Origin: Bacillus sp. FJAT-26390
GTDB lineage: Bacteria; Bacillota; Bacilli; Paenibacillales; Paenibacillaceae
Assembly: GCF_001682865.1 (NCBI RefSeq)
Contig: NZ_MAQX01000036.1
Coordinates: 186,001 to 250,000 of the forward strand
Direction of reading: 5' to 3'
Length of the DNA stretch: 64,000 bases
Positions 17,918 to 27,120 of this stretch are shown piece by piece (the first letter of the stretch is position 1; each line of letters starts with the position of its first letter). The translations under genes were made by a program, and so were the position numbers. The notes under the pieces are model-generated. The model had not been told where the DNA came from. It was given only the letters and a program-made list of their open reading frames with translations, and did no database searches.

Positions 17918-19213
17918 TTAGATCTGTTGGCTGGCCGCAATCGCTTGCGCAAGATCAGCCAAAATATCTTCAATGCCTTCTGTACCGATCGATAGACGAA
18001 TCATGCCAGGCGATACGCCTGCATTCGTTTGCTGCTCTTCAGAGAGCTGCAGGTGAGTCGTGCTTGCCGGGTGGATAATAAGCGACTTCGAATCGCCGAC
18101 ATTCGCCAAATGCGAGAACAGCTCCACGGAATTGATCACTTTTTTGCCCGCTTCCACGCCGCCTTTAATGCCGAATGTCAAAATCGCGCCCTTGCCCTTA
18201 GGCAAATATTTTTGCGCGAGCTCATACGACGGATGGCTTGCAAGTCCTGGGTAGTTTACCCACTCAACCGCTTCATGCCCTTCCAGAAACTCCGCTACCT
18301 TTTGCGCGTTCGAGCTATGGCGTTCCATGCGAAGATGAAGCGTCTCAAGGCCTTGCAGCAACAAGAAGGAGTTAAAAGGTGAAATCGCCGCTCCCATATC
18401 ACGAAGCAATTGCACGCGTGCTTTAATGATATAAGCGACAGGACCAACCGCATCTGTGTACACGACGCCGTTGTAGCTTGGATCCGGCTCGGTCAAGCCT
18501 GGGAATTTGCCGCTGGCTTTCCAGTCGAATTTGCCGCCGTCTACGATGACGCCGCCGATTGACGTGCCATGGCCGCCAATAAACTTCGTTGCAGAGTGGA
18601 CAACGATATCTGCGCCGTGCTCGATCGGTCTGCACAAATACGGGCTTGGGAACGTGTTGTCCACGATAAAAGGAATGCCGTTCTCGTGCGCGATTGCAGC
18701 AACGGCTTCTAAATGAATGACATCGCCCTTCGGATTGCCGATCGTCTCCGCATAAACCGCTTTTGTACGCTCATTAATGGCAGCGCGGAAGTTTTCCGGA
18801 TCCGATGGATCAACAAATCTTACCGTAATGCCAAGCTTAGCCAGCGTTATCGAAAAAAGGTTGAACGTTCCGCCATAAAGGCTTGTTGCAGATACGATTT
18901 CATCGCCTGCACCAGCGATGTTGAGTATCGCATATGTAATTGCCGATTGGCCAGATGCAACTGCCAAAGCTGCCGGAGCACCTTCAAGCTCAGCTACACG
19001 TTTCTCAAAAACGTCCGAGGTCGGGTTCATAATTCTGGAATAAATGTTACCGAACTCTTGCAGTGAAAATAGATTTGCTGCATGATCCGTATCTTTGAAT
19101 CCGTAAGACGTCGTCTGGTAGATAGGCACCGCGCGCGACAACGTAGTCGGATCGATTTGTTGGCCTCCGTGGACGGATAGCGTATCAAGAGAAAGCTTGC
19201 GTTGTTCTGACAT
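17918..19213 (-). CDS. metY: O-acetylhomoserine sulfhydrylase (homocysteine synthase)
   Basis: PLP enzyme of the Cys/Met metabolism family, making homocysteine (or cysteine) from O-acetylhomoserine and sulfide. The Schiff-base lysine lies in HSATKFIGGHGTSIGG, with LAVASGQSAITYAILN and FIVDNTFPSPYLCRPIEHG upstream. The C-terminus has STTHLQLSEEQQTNAGVSPG. Length 431 is typical of MetY and longer than the cystathionine gamma-synthase type. GAAGGAG precedes the ATG. It interrupts comEA-comEB. I saw no SAM riboswitch in the 90-bp leader. Confidence 0.92.
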   Translation of the reverse strand: MSEQRKLSLDTLSVHGGQQIDPTTLSRAVPIYQTTSYGFKDTDHAANLFSLQEFGNIYSRIMNPTSDVFEKRVAELEGAPAALAVASGQSAITYAILNIAGAGDEIVSATSLYGGTFNLFSITLAKLGITVRFVDPSDPENFRAAINERTKAVYAETIGNPKGDVIHLEAVAAIAHENGIPFIVDNTFPSPYLCRPIEHGADIVVHSATKFIGGHGTSIGGVIVDGGKFDWKASGKFPGLTEPDPSYNGVVYTDAVGPVAYIIKARVQLLRDMGAAISPFNSFLLLQGLETLHLRMERHSSNAQKVAEFLEGHEAVEWVNYPGLASHPSYELAQKYLPKGKGAILTFGIKGGVEAGKKVINSVELFSHLANVGDSKSLIIHPASTTHLQLSEEQQTNAGVSPGMIRLSIGTEGIEDILADLAQAIAASQQI

Positions 19214-19305
19214 TTTCTCGACTCCTTCAAAAATGAGATATGAATGGTTGTAGCTATAATGGAAGCGGAATCATTTCCATGCCGCTTCCTTCCATTCTCT
19301 CACAA

Positions 19306-19827
19306 TTATGGACGAGCTACAATGCTCTCTTTAATACCTTGCAGCAATTTCTCACCGATTCCTTTGACACGGAGCAAATCATCCACCGAGTTGAATTTTC
19401 CATTCTGATCTCTATCCTGAACAATCGCCTTCGCCTTCGCAGGTCCAATTCCTTTTAAATCATCCAGCTCTGCGGCTGTAGCACGATTAATATCCAGTTT
19501 GCTGCCCTCCTCGGCTTGATGCAAAGCAGCTTCCCCATTATCCTCTCCGATCTCATCTACCGTATTTTCTTCTGTTTTTCCATCTGTATTCGCGCTTGCG
19601 CTTTCAACTTTATTTTGCGGCGCAGCTGCTGGCGATTCTCTTTCCTCAATAGAATGATCTAACGAGGCTAGCGCCGATTCTACTTCAGCATTGAGCGGCA
19701 CCCATTCGGGATCGGCTTCCCGTTTTGGCTCCATGAGCGCGAAGGCAAGAAGTATTACAGCTGTTATCAAAAACATAACGGCAAATAATAGCTGTTTATT
19801 CGGTACAACAATAAAGGGACTCTTCAT
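19306..19827 (-). CDS. comEA: Competence DNA receptor ComEA
   Basis: Membrane-anchored DNA-binding protein for transformation. One N-terminal membrane helix (LLFAVMFLITAVILLAFAL), an acidic Ala/Glu-rich linker (about residues 45-110), and a C-terminal helix-hairpin-helix domain with LDINRATAAELDDLKGIG and DDLLRVKGIGEKLLQGIK. The start at 19827 (MKSPFIVV) is chosen from the AAAGGATGATCC site. It is divergent from comER, as in Bacillus. Confidence 0.95.
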   Translation of the reverse strand: MKSPFIVVPNKQLLFAVMFLITAVILLAFALMEPKREADPEWVPLNAEVESALASLDHSIEERESPAAAPQNKVESASANTDGKTEENTVDEIGEDNGEAALHQAEEGSKLDINRATAAELDDLKGIGPAKAKAIVQDRDQNGKFNSVDDLLRVKGIGEKLLQGIKESIVARP

Positions 19828-20017
19828 TTGGATCATCCTTTCTGCAAACGACAAATTGTTTGGTATTTAGTGACATATAGAACAAGTACTATGGAATAAA
19901 GTAAGAGAGCAAACAAAACGAATACGAATATTTTGACTCGGGATTTGCTCGCGCATAACCTTAACCCTATCATCGGTATGAAGGTATGCACGCGCTAAAC
20001 CTTTAGGAGGGCTCAGC

Positions 20018-20857
20018 ATGAATGTCGGATTTATCGGAACGGGCACGATGGGAAGCCTGCTCATTGAAGCATTTATTGCATCGGCTGCATTATCGCCATC
20101 GCAAATTGCAGTCAGTAACCGCACCTTTGAAAAAGCGCAAGCATTGGCCAACCGTTATTCCGGCATGAGAGCCGAATACACGAATGCCGGAGCAGCCTGC
20201 GGCTGCGATATCATTTTTTTATGCGTGAAGCCGCATGAGTTTAAAAAGGTCGTAGATGACCTGAAGCCAGTCATTCGTCCCAGCCAAATGGTTGTATCCA
20301 TAACAAGCCCTGTACTCCTATCCCATTTGGAGGGCGAATTAAACTGCAAGGTGGCAAAGGTTATTCCGAGCATCACGAACTATGTATGGAGCGGAGCATC
20401 ACTTTGCATATACGGCAAGAGGATCGATGAGAAGGACAAAACGCAGCTTGAGCATTTGTTGTCCAACATTAGCGAGCCACTTCAAATAGATGAGAGCTTT
20501 ACGCGTATCGTATCGGATCTGTCCAGCTGCGGCCCTGCCTTCATCTCCTTCCTGCTTGAGCAATTTGTTGATGCAGCCGTTGAAGAAACAGGGATTGGAC
20601 GAGAGGAAGCTCTGCGGGTAGCAAGCGCCATGCTGCTTGGCACGGGTCTGCTGTTAACCGAAGGCGGGCTGACTCCAGCAGAGGTTCAGGAAAGAGTTGC
20701 CGTGCCTGGCGGCATTACCGCTAAAGCGTTAAATCTGCTTCGCCGCGAGACGGATGGCGTATTCAATCAGCTCATCCGCACGACGCATGCCAAGTTCGAT
20801 GAAGATGTCGCCAAAGTTTCGACCGCCTTCATAGGCGAAGAGGTGAACGGTCAATAG
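20018..20857 (+). CDS. comER: Late competence protein ComER (pyrroline-5-carboxylate reductase-like)
   Basis: Member of the NAD(P)-dependent pyrroline-5-carboxylate reductase family. It has an N-terminal Rossmann motif GFIGTGTMGSLLIEAF and the C-terminal ProC dimerization region with SSCGPAFISFLLEQFVDAA and VAVPGGITAKALNLL. Its place opposite comEA identifies it as ComER rather than ProC. AGGAGGGCTC precedes the ATG. Its role in competence is unclear; the Bacillus gene is linked to sporulation and biofilm control. Confidence 0.92.
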   Translation: MNVGFIGTGTMGSLLIEAFIASAALSPSQIAVSNRTFEKAQALANRYSGMRAEYTNAGAACGCDIIFLCVKPHEFKKVVDDLKPVIRPSQMVVSITSPVLLSHLEGELNCKVAKVIPSITNYVWSGASLCIYGKRIDEKDKTQLEHLLSNISEPLQIDESFTRIVSDLSSCGPAFISFLLEQFVDAAVEETGIGREEALRVASAMLLGTGLLLTEGGLTPAEVQERVAVPGGITAKALNLLRRETDGVFNQLIRTTHAKFDEDVAKVSTAFIGEEVNGQ

Positions 20858-20905
20858 CTGTTCTTCAGCTAAAGCCCGCCCACCTCTTTATTTTGCGTAC
20901 ATCTA

Positions 20906-23344
20906 TTAATTAGCTACGATATTAACAAGCTTGCCTTTGACCGCAATGACTTTGCGGATCGATTTGCCGGCAATCAGCTCTTGCACTTTTTCCATTTCCT
21001 TCGCCAAGCTTTCCATTTCAGCGACGTCCATATCCGCTGCGATGGAAACGCGGTCCACGATTTTACCGTTCACTTGGACAACGATCTCTACTTCTTGATC
21101 CACGGTCCATGCTTCCTCGAAAGTCGGGAATGAAGCGTAAGTGAGCGAATCCTTGCGGCCTAGCTTCTCCCATAGCTCTTCTGCGATATGCGGAGCGATT
21201 GGGGAAAGCAATTGCACGAATTGCTCCATAGCCGCAAGCGGAAGCACTTCCGTTTTGTAAGCTTCGTTAACGAAAATCATCAGCTGGCTAATGACCGTGT
21301 TGAAGCGAAGCGCTTCATAGTCCTCTGTAATTTTCTTAATGGAACGGTGCCATGTGCGCTTGAAAGCATCGCTTGTATCGCCATCTCCGATTTTCGCGTT
21401 CAGGCTGCCGTCCTCGTTTACGAACAAACGCCATACGCGGCTAAGGAAACGGTACGTGCCTTCCACGCCATTTGTGTTCCAAGGCTTAGTCGCTTCAAGC
21501 GGCCCCATGAACATTTCGTACATGCGGAGCGTATCTGCACCGAACTCATTTACGATATCGTCCGGGTTAATGACGTTGCCGCGTGATTTGGACATTTTCT
21601 CGTTGTTATTGCCAAGGATCATCCCTTGGTTAACAAGCTTGTGGAAAGGCTCTTTCGTATCCACAACCCCGATATCATAAAGCACCTTATGCCAGAAGCG
21701 AGCGTAAAGCAAATGAAGCACCGCGTGCTCGGCTCCGCCGATATAAAGGTCAACCGGAAGCCATTCCTTTTGTTTCTCTGGCGAGCATAGCTGCTTGTCG
21801 TTTTTCGGATCGATGAAACGCAGGTAGTACCAGCAGCTTCCTGCCCATTGCGGCATCGTATTCGTCTCGCGGCGAGCTTTCATGCCCGTCTCGGGATCAA
21901 TCGTGTTTACCCATTCCGTAACGCTCGCAAGCGGAGACTCGCCTGTGCCTGAAGGCGTAATCGCGTCAACATCAGGCAGCAAGAGCGGCAGCTGATCCTC
22001 AGGAACGGTTTTCATCGTGCCGTCCTCCAAGTGAATAATTGGAATCGGCTCACCCCAGTAGCGCTGGCGGCTGAACAGCCAATCGCGCAAACGGTAAGTG
22101 ATTTTGCCTTTGCCTTTGCCCGTTGCATCCAAATGCTCGATCATTTTGGCAATTGCGTCCACGTTAGTCAAGCCGTTTAAGAAGTCGGAATTCACATGCG
22201 GTCCGTCGCCCGCATAAGCTTCCTTCGTAATATCTCCGCCCTGAACAACCTCAACGATCGGAAGGTCGAATTGCTTTGCGAACTCCCAGTCGCGTGAATC
22301 ATGGCCCGGTACGGCCATAATAGCGCCCGTGCCGTAACCGGCAAGCACATAATCCGCAATCCAGATTGGCGTTTTAACGCCATTCACGGGGTTGATAGCA
22401 TATGCGCCCGTGAACACACCGGATTTGTCTTTTGCTAGGTCCGTGCGCTCCAGGTCACTCTTGCGCGCTGCAGCTTCTTGGTAAGCTTCTACAGCCGCTT
22501 TTTGCTCCGAGGTTACGATTTGCGCAACAAGCTCATGCTCAGGCGCCAATACGCAATATGTCGCGCCGAACAACGTATCGGGACGAGTCGTAAATACGAC
22601 CAATGCCGAATCGTGGCCGTCGATCTCGAACGTAACTTCAGCGCCCTTCGATTTGCCGATCCAGTTGCGCTGCATGTCTTTGATGCTCTCCGACCAGTCG
22701 AGCTCTTCCAAATCATCAAGCAAACGATCCGCATATTCGGTAATTTTCAAAATCCATTGGCGCATCGGTTTACGCACAACCGGATGGTTGCCGCGCTCGC
22801 TGAGTCCATTGATGACTTCTTCGTTCGCAAGAACTGTTCCAAGCGCCTCGCACCAGTTAACCGAAACCTCGGCAACGTATGCAAGTCCTCTATTGTACAA
22901 TTGGATAAAGATCCATTGCGTCCATTTGTAATATTCCGGATCTGTCGTGCTGATCTCGCGGTCCCAGTCATAGGAGAAACCAAGCGATTTAATTTGACGG
23001 CGGAAATTATCGATATTTTTGAATGTAATATCGCGTGGATGCTGGCCAGTATCAAGCGCATGCTGCTCCGCCGGCAAACCAAATGCATCCCAGCCCATCG
23101 GATGAAGCACGTTGTAGCCCTTCATTCTTTTGTAACGGGATACGATGTCCGTAGCTGTATAACCTTCCGGATGGCCTACATGAAGGCCCGCGCCGGATGG
23201 ATACGGGAACATATCAAGCGCGTAGAACTTCGGTTTGTCCGCGTCTTCTGTTGTTTGAAACGTTTTGTTCTGATCCCAGAATTGCTGCCACTTAGGCTCG
23301 ACAACAAGCGGGTTGTAGCCGTGGAATTGCTGTTCTTGACTCAT
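20906..23344 (-). CDS. leuS: Leucyl-tRNA synthetase
   Basis: Class I aminoacyl-tRNA synthetase charging tRNA-Leu. The HIGH-type motif appears as YPSGAGLHVGHPEG, KMSKS as NNEKMSKSRGN, and the editing domain has TTRPDTLFGATYCVLAPEH and TGAIMAVPGHDSRDWEFA. The ATG at 23344 follows TAGGAGGATT. The frame is open far upstream into the T-box leader, which is noncoding. Length 812 is normal. Confidence 0.98.
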   Translation of the reverse strand: MSQEQQFHGYNPLVVEPKWQQFWDQNKTFQTTEDADKPKFYALDMFPYPSGAGLHVGHPEGYTATDIVSRYKRMKGYNVLHPMGWDAFGLPAEQHALDTGQHPRDITFKNIDNFRRQIKSLGFSYDWDREISTTDPEYYKWTQWIFIQLYNRGLAYVAEVSVNWCEALGTVLANEEVINGLSERGNHPVVRKPMRQWILKITEYADRLLDDLEELDWSESIKDMQRNWIGKSKGAEVTFEIDGHDSALVVFTTRPDTLFGATYCVLAPEHELVAQIVTSEQKAAVEAYQEAAARKSDLERTDLAKDKSGVFTGAYAINPVNGVKTPIWIADYVLAGYGTGAIMAVPGHDSRDWEFAKQFDLPIVEVVQGGDITKEAYAGDGPHVNSDFLNGLTNVDAIAKMIEHLDATGKGKGKITYRLRDWLFSRQRYWGEPIPIIHLEDGTMKTVPEDQLPLLLPDVDAITPSGTGESPLASVTEWVNTIDPETGMKARRETNTMPQWAGSCWYYLRFIDPKNDKQLCSPEKQKEWLPVDLYIGGAEHAVLHLLYARFWHKVLYDIGVVDTKEPFHKLVNQGMILGNNNEKMSKSRGNVINPDDIVNEFGADTLRMYEMFMGPLEATKPWNTNGVEGTYRFLSRVWRLFVNEDGSLNAKIGDGDTSDAFKRTWHRSIKKITEDYEALRFNTVISQLMIFVNEAYKTEVLPLAAMEQFVQLLSPIAPHIAEELWEKLGRKDSLTYASFPTFEEAWTVDQEVEIVVQVNGKIVDRVSIAADMDVAEMESLAKEMEKVQELIAGKSIRKVIAVKGKLVNIVAN

Positions 23345-23384
23345 TTGCTTAAATCCTCCTAAAAAATATGTGCTGTAAGTATGC

Positions 23385-23442
23385 ATCTTCAAAAAAACAT
23401 AAAACCTCCCGCCCCTAGCGATTATCGCTAGGGACGAGAGGT
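23385..23442 (-). terminator. Regulated intrinsic terminator of the leuS T-box
   Basis: The arms AACCTCTCGTCCCTAGCGA and TCGCTAGGGGCGGGAGGTT form the terminator stem, followed on the minus strand by a T-rich stretch. It lies between the T-box sequence and the leuS ribosome binding site and competes with the antiterminator. Confidence 0.9.
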
Positions 23443-23692
23443 TGTTCTCCCGTGGTACCACCCTAGTTAGCGGCAGGCATGCTTTGCCTATCGCTCACTT
23501 GTCGCCTTTATCGCAGGCCAGACGGTGCTTTTCACAATCGATGCACGGCATCGACCTTTTATTCGCACAGCTCCAAGGCGAGCTTCACTCCGCAGCAGGT
23601 CCGGCTTGCACCATCAAAAACGCCGGCTCTCTAGGCCTTGCCTACGAAATTACTGTTCCTCTTCAACGCTCCATATGCATAAAATGGTTAGT
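23395..23692 (-). promoter_or_regulatory. T-box leader (leucine) controlling leuS
   Basis: On the minus strand the leader contains a stem I region with AGAGAGCCGG, a GAGTGAAG-CTC-GCC stretch in which CTC (23582-23580) is the likely leucine specifier, and the conserved T-box AGGGTGGTACCACGG (23464-23450). The intrinsic terminator follows at 23403-23442 (CCCTAGCGA / TCGCTAGGG within a longer stem, then T-rich). Uncharged tRNA-Leu would stabilise the antiterminator and switch on leuS. Confidence 0.95.
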
Positions 23693-23696
23693 TTCG

Positions 23697-23725
23697 ATTA
23701 TAAAGATCGAGCGTTACCGTGTCAA
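23697..23725 (-). promoter_or_regulatory. Consensus sigma-A promoter of leuS
   Basis: TTGACA (23725-23720), a 17-bp spacer, and TATAAT (23702-23697) on the minus strand: a perfect match. Transcription would begin near 23690, giving a leader of about 345 nt. Confidence 0.92.
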
Positions 23726-23778
23726 GAGATCGCTTTGTCACTCCCGCGTTCAACCGGTAAAGTTCTATTCGCTCCAGC

Positions 23779-24900
23779 TCAATTCTTTCTTATAGTAAGC
23801 AGGGGAAGTTCTAACGTGAATGCATAATGACCATTATCATATGCAAGTGTAAGGCGACCGTCTTGGTGTTCTGCAAGTTGTCTTGCAATCGCGAGGCCTA
23901 AGCCGGCACCTACTTGAAGATGTTTGTTATGCTCCATATTTTCCGTCTTGTAAAAGCGATCGAAGAGTTTGGCCTCCTGTTCTTTCGTAATATGTTCTCC
24001 CTCATTTGCTACGGTTAAGTAAACTGATGTCTCATTCGAGGTTAAGTGGATATCGATGACTTTAGGAGTCGTTGAATATTTAAGAGCGTTCATCAGCAGA
24101 TTATCTAAGATCCTAGCCACTTGTTCAGGGTCAATATTGACGGCTGCCTTTTGAATACTTATCTCTGGCCTAACTACTACATGATGCTCTTCGGCAATTG
24201 GCACAAACTCAAACAGCACTTGCTCCAAAAGCTCGCGCATATCCGCATGTTGCTTCGTCAAACTCATATCTCCAGAAGACAAACGCGTATAAATGAATAG
24301 GTCATCAATAAGCATTTTCAACTGCTGTGCTTTGCTATAAGCATTGTTTACGAACCGATCATATTCGTTCTCGTCTAAGAAGGATCTATTACGAAGTAAA
24401 TCCAAATAGCCAATCATACTCGTTAGTGGAGTTCTAAGATCATGAGAAACGCCTGTAATGAGATTCATTTTAGAATCTTCAGCCTCATTTTCTTTCATTT
24501 TTTGGGATGCGAGCTGCTCAGCCATTTTGTTCAAGTTTTTGGCTAATATGCCCAATTCGTCCTCGCGACGAACAGGAACCCTATACTCAAAATTACCATG
24601 TGAAATAAACCCTAACCCTTCCGAAAGAACCGAAAAGTATTTAATAATTCGCTTCGTTAACATGTAGAATGATAAGAGAAAGATTAATATGAAAACCGCG
24701 AGCGATACAACGATTAGAAGCGGAATATACTCAAGCTTTCCTTTTGATGAGATCGAATCGATCAATTGCCCAATCAAACCCACAATATACAAACTAAGAA
24801 TGTAGGAGATCACTATGGTCAGGAGCGTTGCCCCGAGAAAGGAATATCTAACGCTATGTCTGATTTTGAAACGTTTATTTATCCATTTTATAACCAACAC
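23779..24900 (-). CDS. Sensor histidine kinase, VanS-like
   Basis: Membrane sensor kinase with two N-terminal helices around a short extracytoplasmic loop and a HAMP-like linker (ISHGNFEYRVPVRREDELG). The phosphoacceptor histidine lies in TGVSHDLRTPLTSMIGYLDL, the N-box is ARILDNLLMNALKYS, and the G-boxes are AGLGLAIARQLAEH. The start is uncertain: GTG at 24900, overlapping the regulator's 3' end, gives a natural N-terminus (VLVIKWINKRFK). A TTG at 24945 is the alternative. The partner regulator is directly upstream. Confidence 0.9.
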   Translation of the reverse strand: MLVIKWINKRFKIRHSVRYSFLGATLLTIVISYILSLYIVGLIGQLIDSISSKGKLEYIPLLIVVSLAVFILIFLLSFYMLTKRIIKYFSVLSEGLGFISHGNFEYRVPVRREDELGILAKNLNKMAEQLASQKMKENEAEDSKMNLITGVSHDLRTPLTSMIGYLDLLRNRSFLDENEYDRFVNNAYSKAQQLKMLIDDLFIYTRLSSGDMSLTKQHADMRELLEQVLFEFVPIAEEHHVVVRPEISIQKAAVNIDPEQVARILDNLLMNALKYSTTPKVIDIHLTSNETSVYLTVANEGEHITKEQEAKLFDRFYKTENMEHNKHLQVGAGLGLAIARQLAEHQDGRLTLAYDNGHYAFTLELPLLTIRKN

Positions 24901-25561
24901 CCCACACCGTCTTGATGTACTCTGGCTTTCTGGGATTGAGTTCAAGCTTCTCCCTCAGATTTCGTATATGAACCATGACAGTATTGTCTGAATAGCCCAC
25001 ACGCTCTTTCCATACGGATTCATAGATAGTATCAGCACTAAATACTTGTCCTGGATTAGCCGCAAGCAGATTTAGAATTAAAAACTCAAGCGGTGTCAGC
25101 ATGACCTCTTGTCCTCGGATCGATAAAAAGTGCTTTGCAATATCAATAACGAGCTCTCCAATGGTTATTTGATTGAGTGGAACTTCCTTCCCTGCGATTA
25201 TCTTTTGTCTTCTTAGCTGCGCTTTCACTCTTGCGATTAATTCCATGGGATTAAATGGCTTCGTTACATAATCGTCCGCTCCTGTCGATAACCCCATGAT
25301 CTTATCAATATCTCCTTCCTTCGCAGAGAGCATAATGATTGGGACAGCATATCGTTCCCGAATGTGAATGCAAGCTTTAATACCGTCCATTCGTGGCATC
25401 ATTACATCTAAAATGACTAAATCCAATTCCCGTTGCGAAAGCACATCGAGTGCTTCCGCTCCATCCTTAGCTTCAATAACAGAGTATCCTTCATTGCGTA
25501 AGTAAACATGGATAACGTCTCTTATTTCCGAATCATCATCTACGACTAAAATTACACCCAA
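24875..25561 (-). CDS. OmpR/VanR-family response regulator
   Basis: Receiver domain with the acidic pocket (VDDDSEIRD) and phosphoacceptor Asp in DLVILDVMMPRMDGI, Thr/Ser in IIMLSAKEGD and Lys in DYVTKPFNPMELIARV. The C-terminal winged helix ends MVHIRNLREKLELNPRKPEY and KTVWGVGYKMDK. Length 228 is typical. It is followed by its kinase with a short overlap. A decayed phospholipid methyltransferase gene and a DedA gene precede it, suggesting an envelope-related operon. Confidence 0.93.
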   Translation of the reverse strand: MGVILVVDDDSEIRDVIHVYLRNEGYSVIEAKDGAEALDVLSQRELDLVILDVMMPRMDGIKACIHIRERYAVPIIMLSAKEGDIDKIMGLSTGADDYVTKPFNPMELIARVKAQLRRQKIIAGKEVPLNQITIGELVIDIAKHFLSIRGQEVMLTPLEFLILNLLAANPGQVFSADTIYESVWKERVGYSDNTVMVHIRNLREKLELNPRKPEYIKTVWGVGYKMDK

Positions 25562-25587
25562 TTCAATCTCTCCCTAGATTATTTTTT

Positions 25588-26057
25588 TCAATTTTCCGGT
25601 TTCTTACAAACATAAACAAACGCGGGAGGGATGTTCAAGGGGACCAAAGAAATACTTTCAATCTCAAAATGCTCTGAAAGCAATTTTTTCATCTGCAATG
25701 AATACTGAAAAGCAATTAATTTACTACCTGGTTTCAGCGCTTCTTTGCACTGCGAAATCAGTTGGTTAATGCATTACTTTCCCTAATAAAATGGGGAAAA
25801 TCCCGTTGAAGAGTTTGACCCATCTCTTCATCTCTCTCAAATAATATAATATTGCCACCATACTTTATCTTATTTGCAATTACGCGTGTAATTGCACCGG
25901 TACCTGAACCGATTTCGACGATGTTTTCAGCTTGCTCCCACATTGCCGATGCGACCATGCGATTCGCCAAAAAACGTGAGCTCGGAATGACGCTTCCAAC
26001 ATTTCTAGGATTAAGAATGAATTTTTTAAAAAAAAGCAGTGAATGATTCTTTATCAT
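25588..26057 (-). pseudogene. Phospholipid N-methyltransferase-like gene with internal deletion
   Basis: The 5' part (26057-25758) encodes an N-terminus with NPRNVGSVIPSSRFLANRMV and the SAM-binding motif IVEIGSGTGAITRVIA, typical of PmtA-like methyltransferases, and then stops. In another frame just after that stop the sequence encodes EALKPGSKLIAFQYSLQMKK ... LVPLNIPPAFVYVCKK, the normal C-terminus of the same family. The segment between (about 30-40 residues, including the acceptor-site region) is missing, so a deletion with frameshift has inactivated the gene. Confidence 0.82.
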
Positions 26058-26066
26058 TTTAACACC

Positions 26067-26555
26067 TCATTGAAATATTTGGACTAATTGATTGCCAATA
26101 ATGAAGCTGACACCGTATAACATGCCGATCCATACAATAGCACTTGGATAGGAGACGAAGATTATTCGTTTAAAAGGAAGTTTGTTTACTCCGGCTAAAA
26201 TACTAACGAAGTATCGAACTAGCGGAATCAAATAGCCTAACGACAAAGCTGTCCCACTATGCCTTACATAAAATTGCTCAGCTTTCTTATATCCTCCGAA
26301 ATGGCTCAATTTGCGAAGGAAGCCGTATTTACTTGCCAGCCTGCCGATCCAATACCCTAACGTCACGGCGGATGTCATTCCAAATAGAATAGAAGCAAAG
26401 GTGTAAAAGGGGTGCAACAATCCTTGAGACGTCATAATTCCAGCGGCGATAATTGTCACCTCATTTGGAACTGGAATCCCAAAAGGCCCCAAACAGAAAG
26501 CTAAGAAAAGTACAATGTAACCATAATGGCTTATCATTGTCATAATTTGATCCAC
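26067..26555 (-). CDS. DedA-family (SNARE-associated/VTT) membrane protein
   Basis: Multi-pass membrane protein of the DedA family, implicated in lipid (undecaprenyl-phosphate or phosphatidylethanolamine) translocation and envelope homeostasis. Motifs include LGPFGIPVPNEVTIIAAGIM and GTALSLGYLIPLVRYFVSILAG with the usual re-entrant arrangement. The GTG at 26555 (VDQIMTMISHYGY) follows GGGGAG and is preferred to the open frame extending to 26609. It is probably the first gene of an operon with the methyltransferase pseudogene and the two-component system. Confidence 0.85.
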   Translation of the reverse strand: MDQIMTMISHYGYIVLFLAFCLGPFGIPVPNEVTIIAAGIMTSQGLLHPFYTFASILFGMTSAVTLGYWIGRLASKYGFLRKLSHFGGYKKAEQFYVRHSGTALSLGYLIPLVRYFVSILAGVNKLPFKRIIFVSYPSAIVWIGMLYGVSFIIGNQLVQIFQ

Positions 26556-26703
26556 GTATGCTCCCCATTTCGTGAAAATGACTTGTGTGCGCCCTGATAA
26601 GGACAACATCAGTATAGAAAAAAATACTTAGTTCCTACCTAGGTGCTTTCTGAAGAAATTCTGAAGATTACTTAGCTGTTTTAATGTTTTAAAGCAGTCA
26701 AAA

Positions 26704-26742
26704 CAAGAAATGCTCGCCTCTTTTAAAGGCAAGCATTTCTTG
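26704..26742. terminator. Hairpin, probable terminator
   Basis: Perfect 10-bp arms CAAGAAATGC / GCATTTCTTG with further pairing inside. The minus strand continues TTTTG. It lies between the dedA start and a long gene-poor stretch (26640-27226). What transcript it ends is unclear. Confidence 0.5.
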
Positions 26743-26898
26743 CGGGTTATTTAATTAATCTCACTATATGGAGAATCGTTTTCCTCTTAAATACGCTTGT
26801 TTCCTTAGATTTTGAACGTTTTTCTTTTGTACATGACAAATAATGGGTGGAACAGGGCTGTAAAAATGAAAAATATGGGGGCGAAGAAAGCGAATAAA

Positions 26899-26969
26899 GC
26901 GAATCATAAAATGATTCGCATCCAATCGCATTATAAATTAAGATGCTGCTGTTTTTGAGCTGCCTTGTG
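26899..26969 (-). repeat. About 70-bp dispersed repeat, copy 1
   Basis: Read on the minus strand this stretch matches 41167-41236 on the plus strand at about 61 of 70 positions. Shared blocks are AGGCAGCTCAAAAA, TAATGCGATT and the terminal palindrome GCGAAT-x-ATTTTATGATTCGC. The palindrome could act as a terminator hairpin. The remainder of 26750-27120 shows no gene that I can support. Confidence 0.7.
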
Positions 26970-27120
26970 TTCGTATTATAGGTTCAGGCAGATCTTTCTG
27001 GTTGAACCTCTTTTCATTTGCATAGAGGATTAAAGTAGCCGGTTCGAAAGTAACTGCCCGTGGGACTTGATCCCGGAGCTATAATGTTCCCCTCCCTTAC
27101 TCGAGCGAATACCCTAAGTT

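Noticed and set aside
19214..19305. SAM riboswitch upstream of metY
   Set aside because: The leader is only about 90 bp and shows one simple hairpin (GGAAGCGG / CCGCTTCC), without S-box conserved elements.
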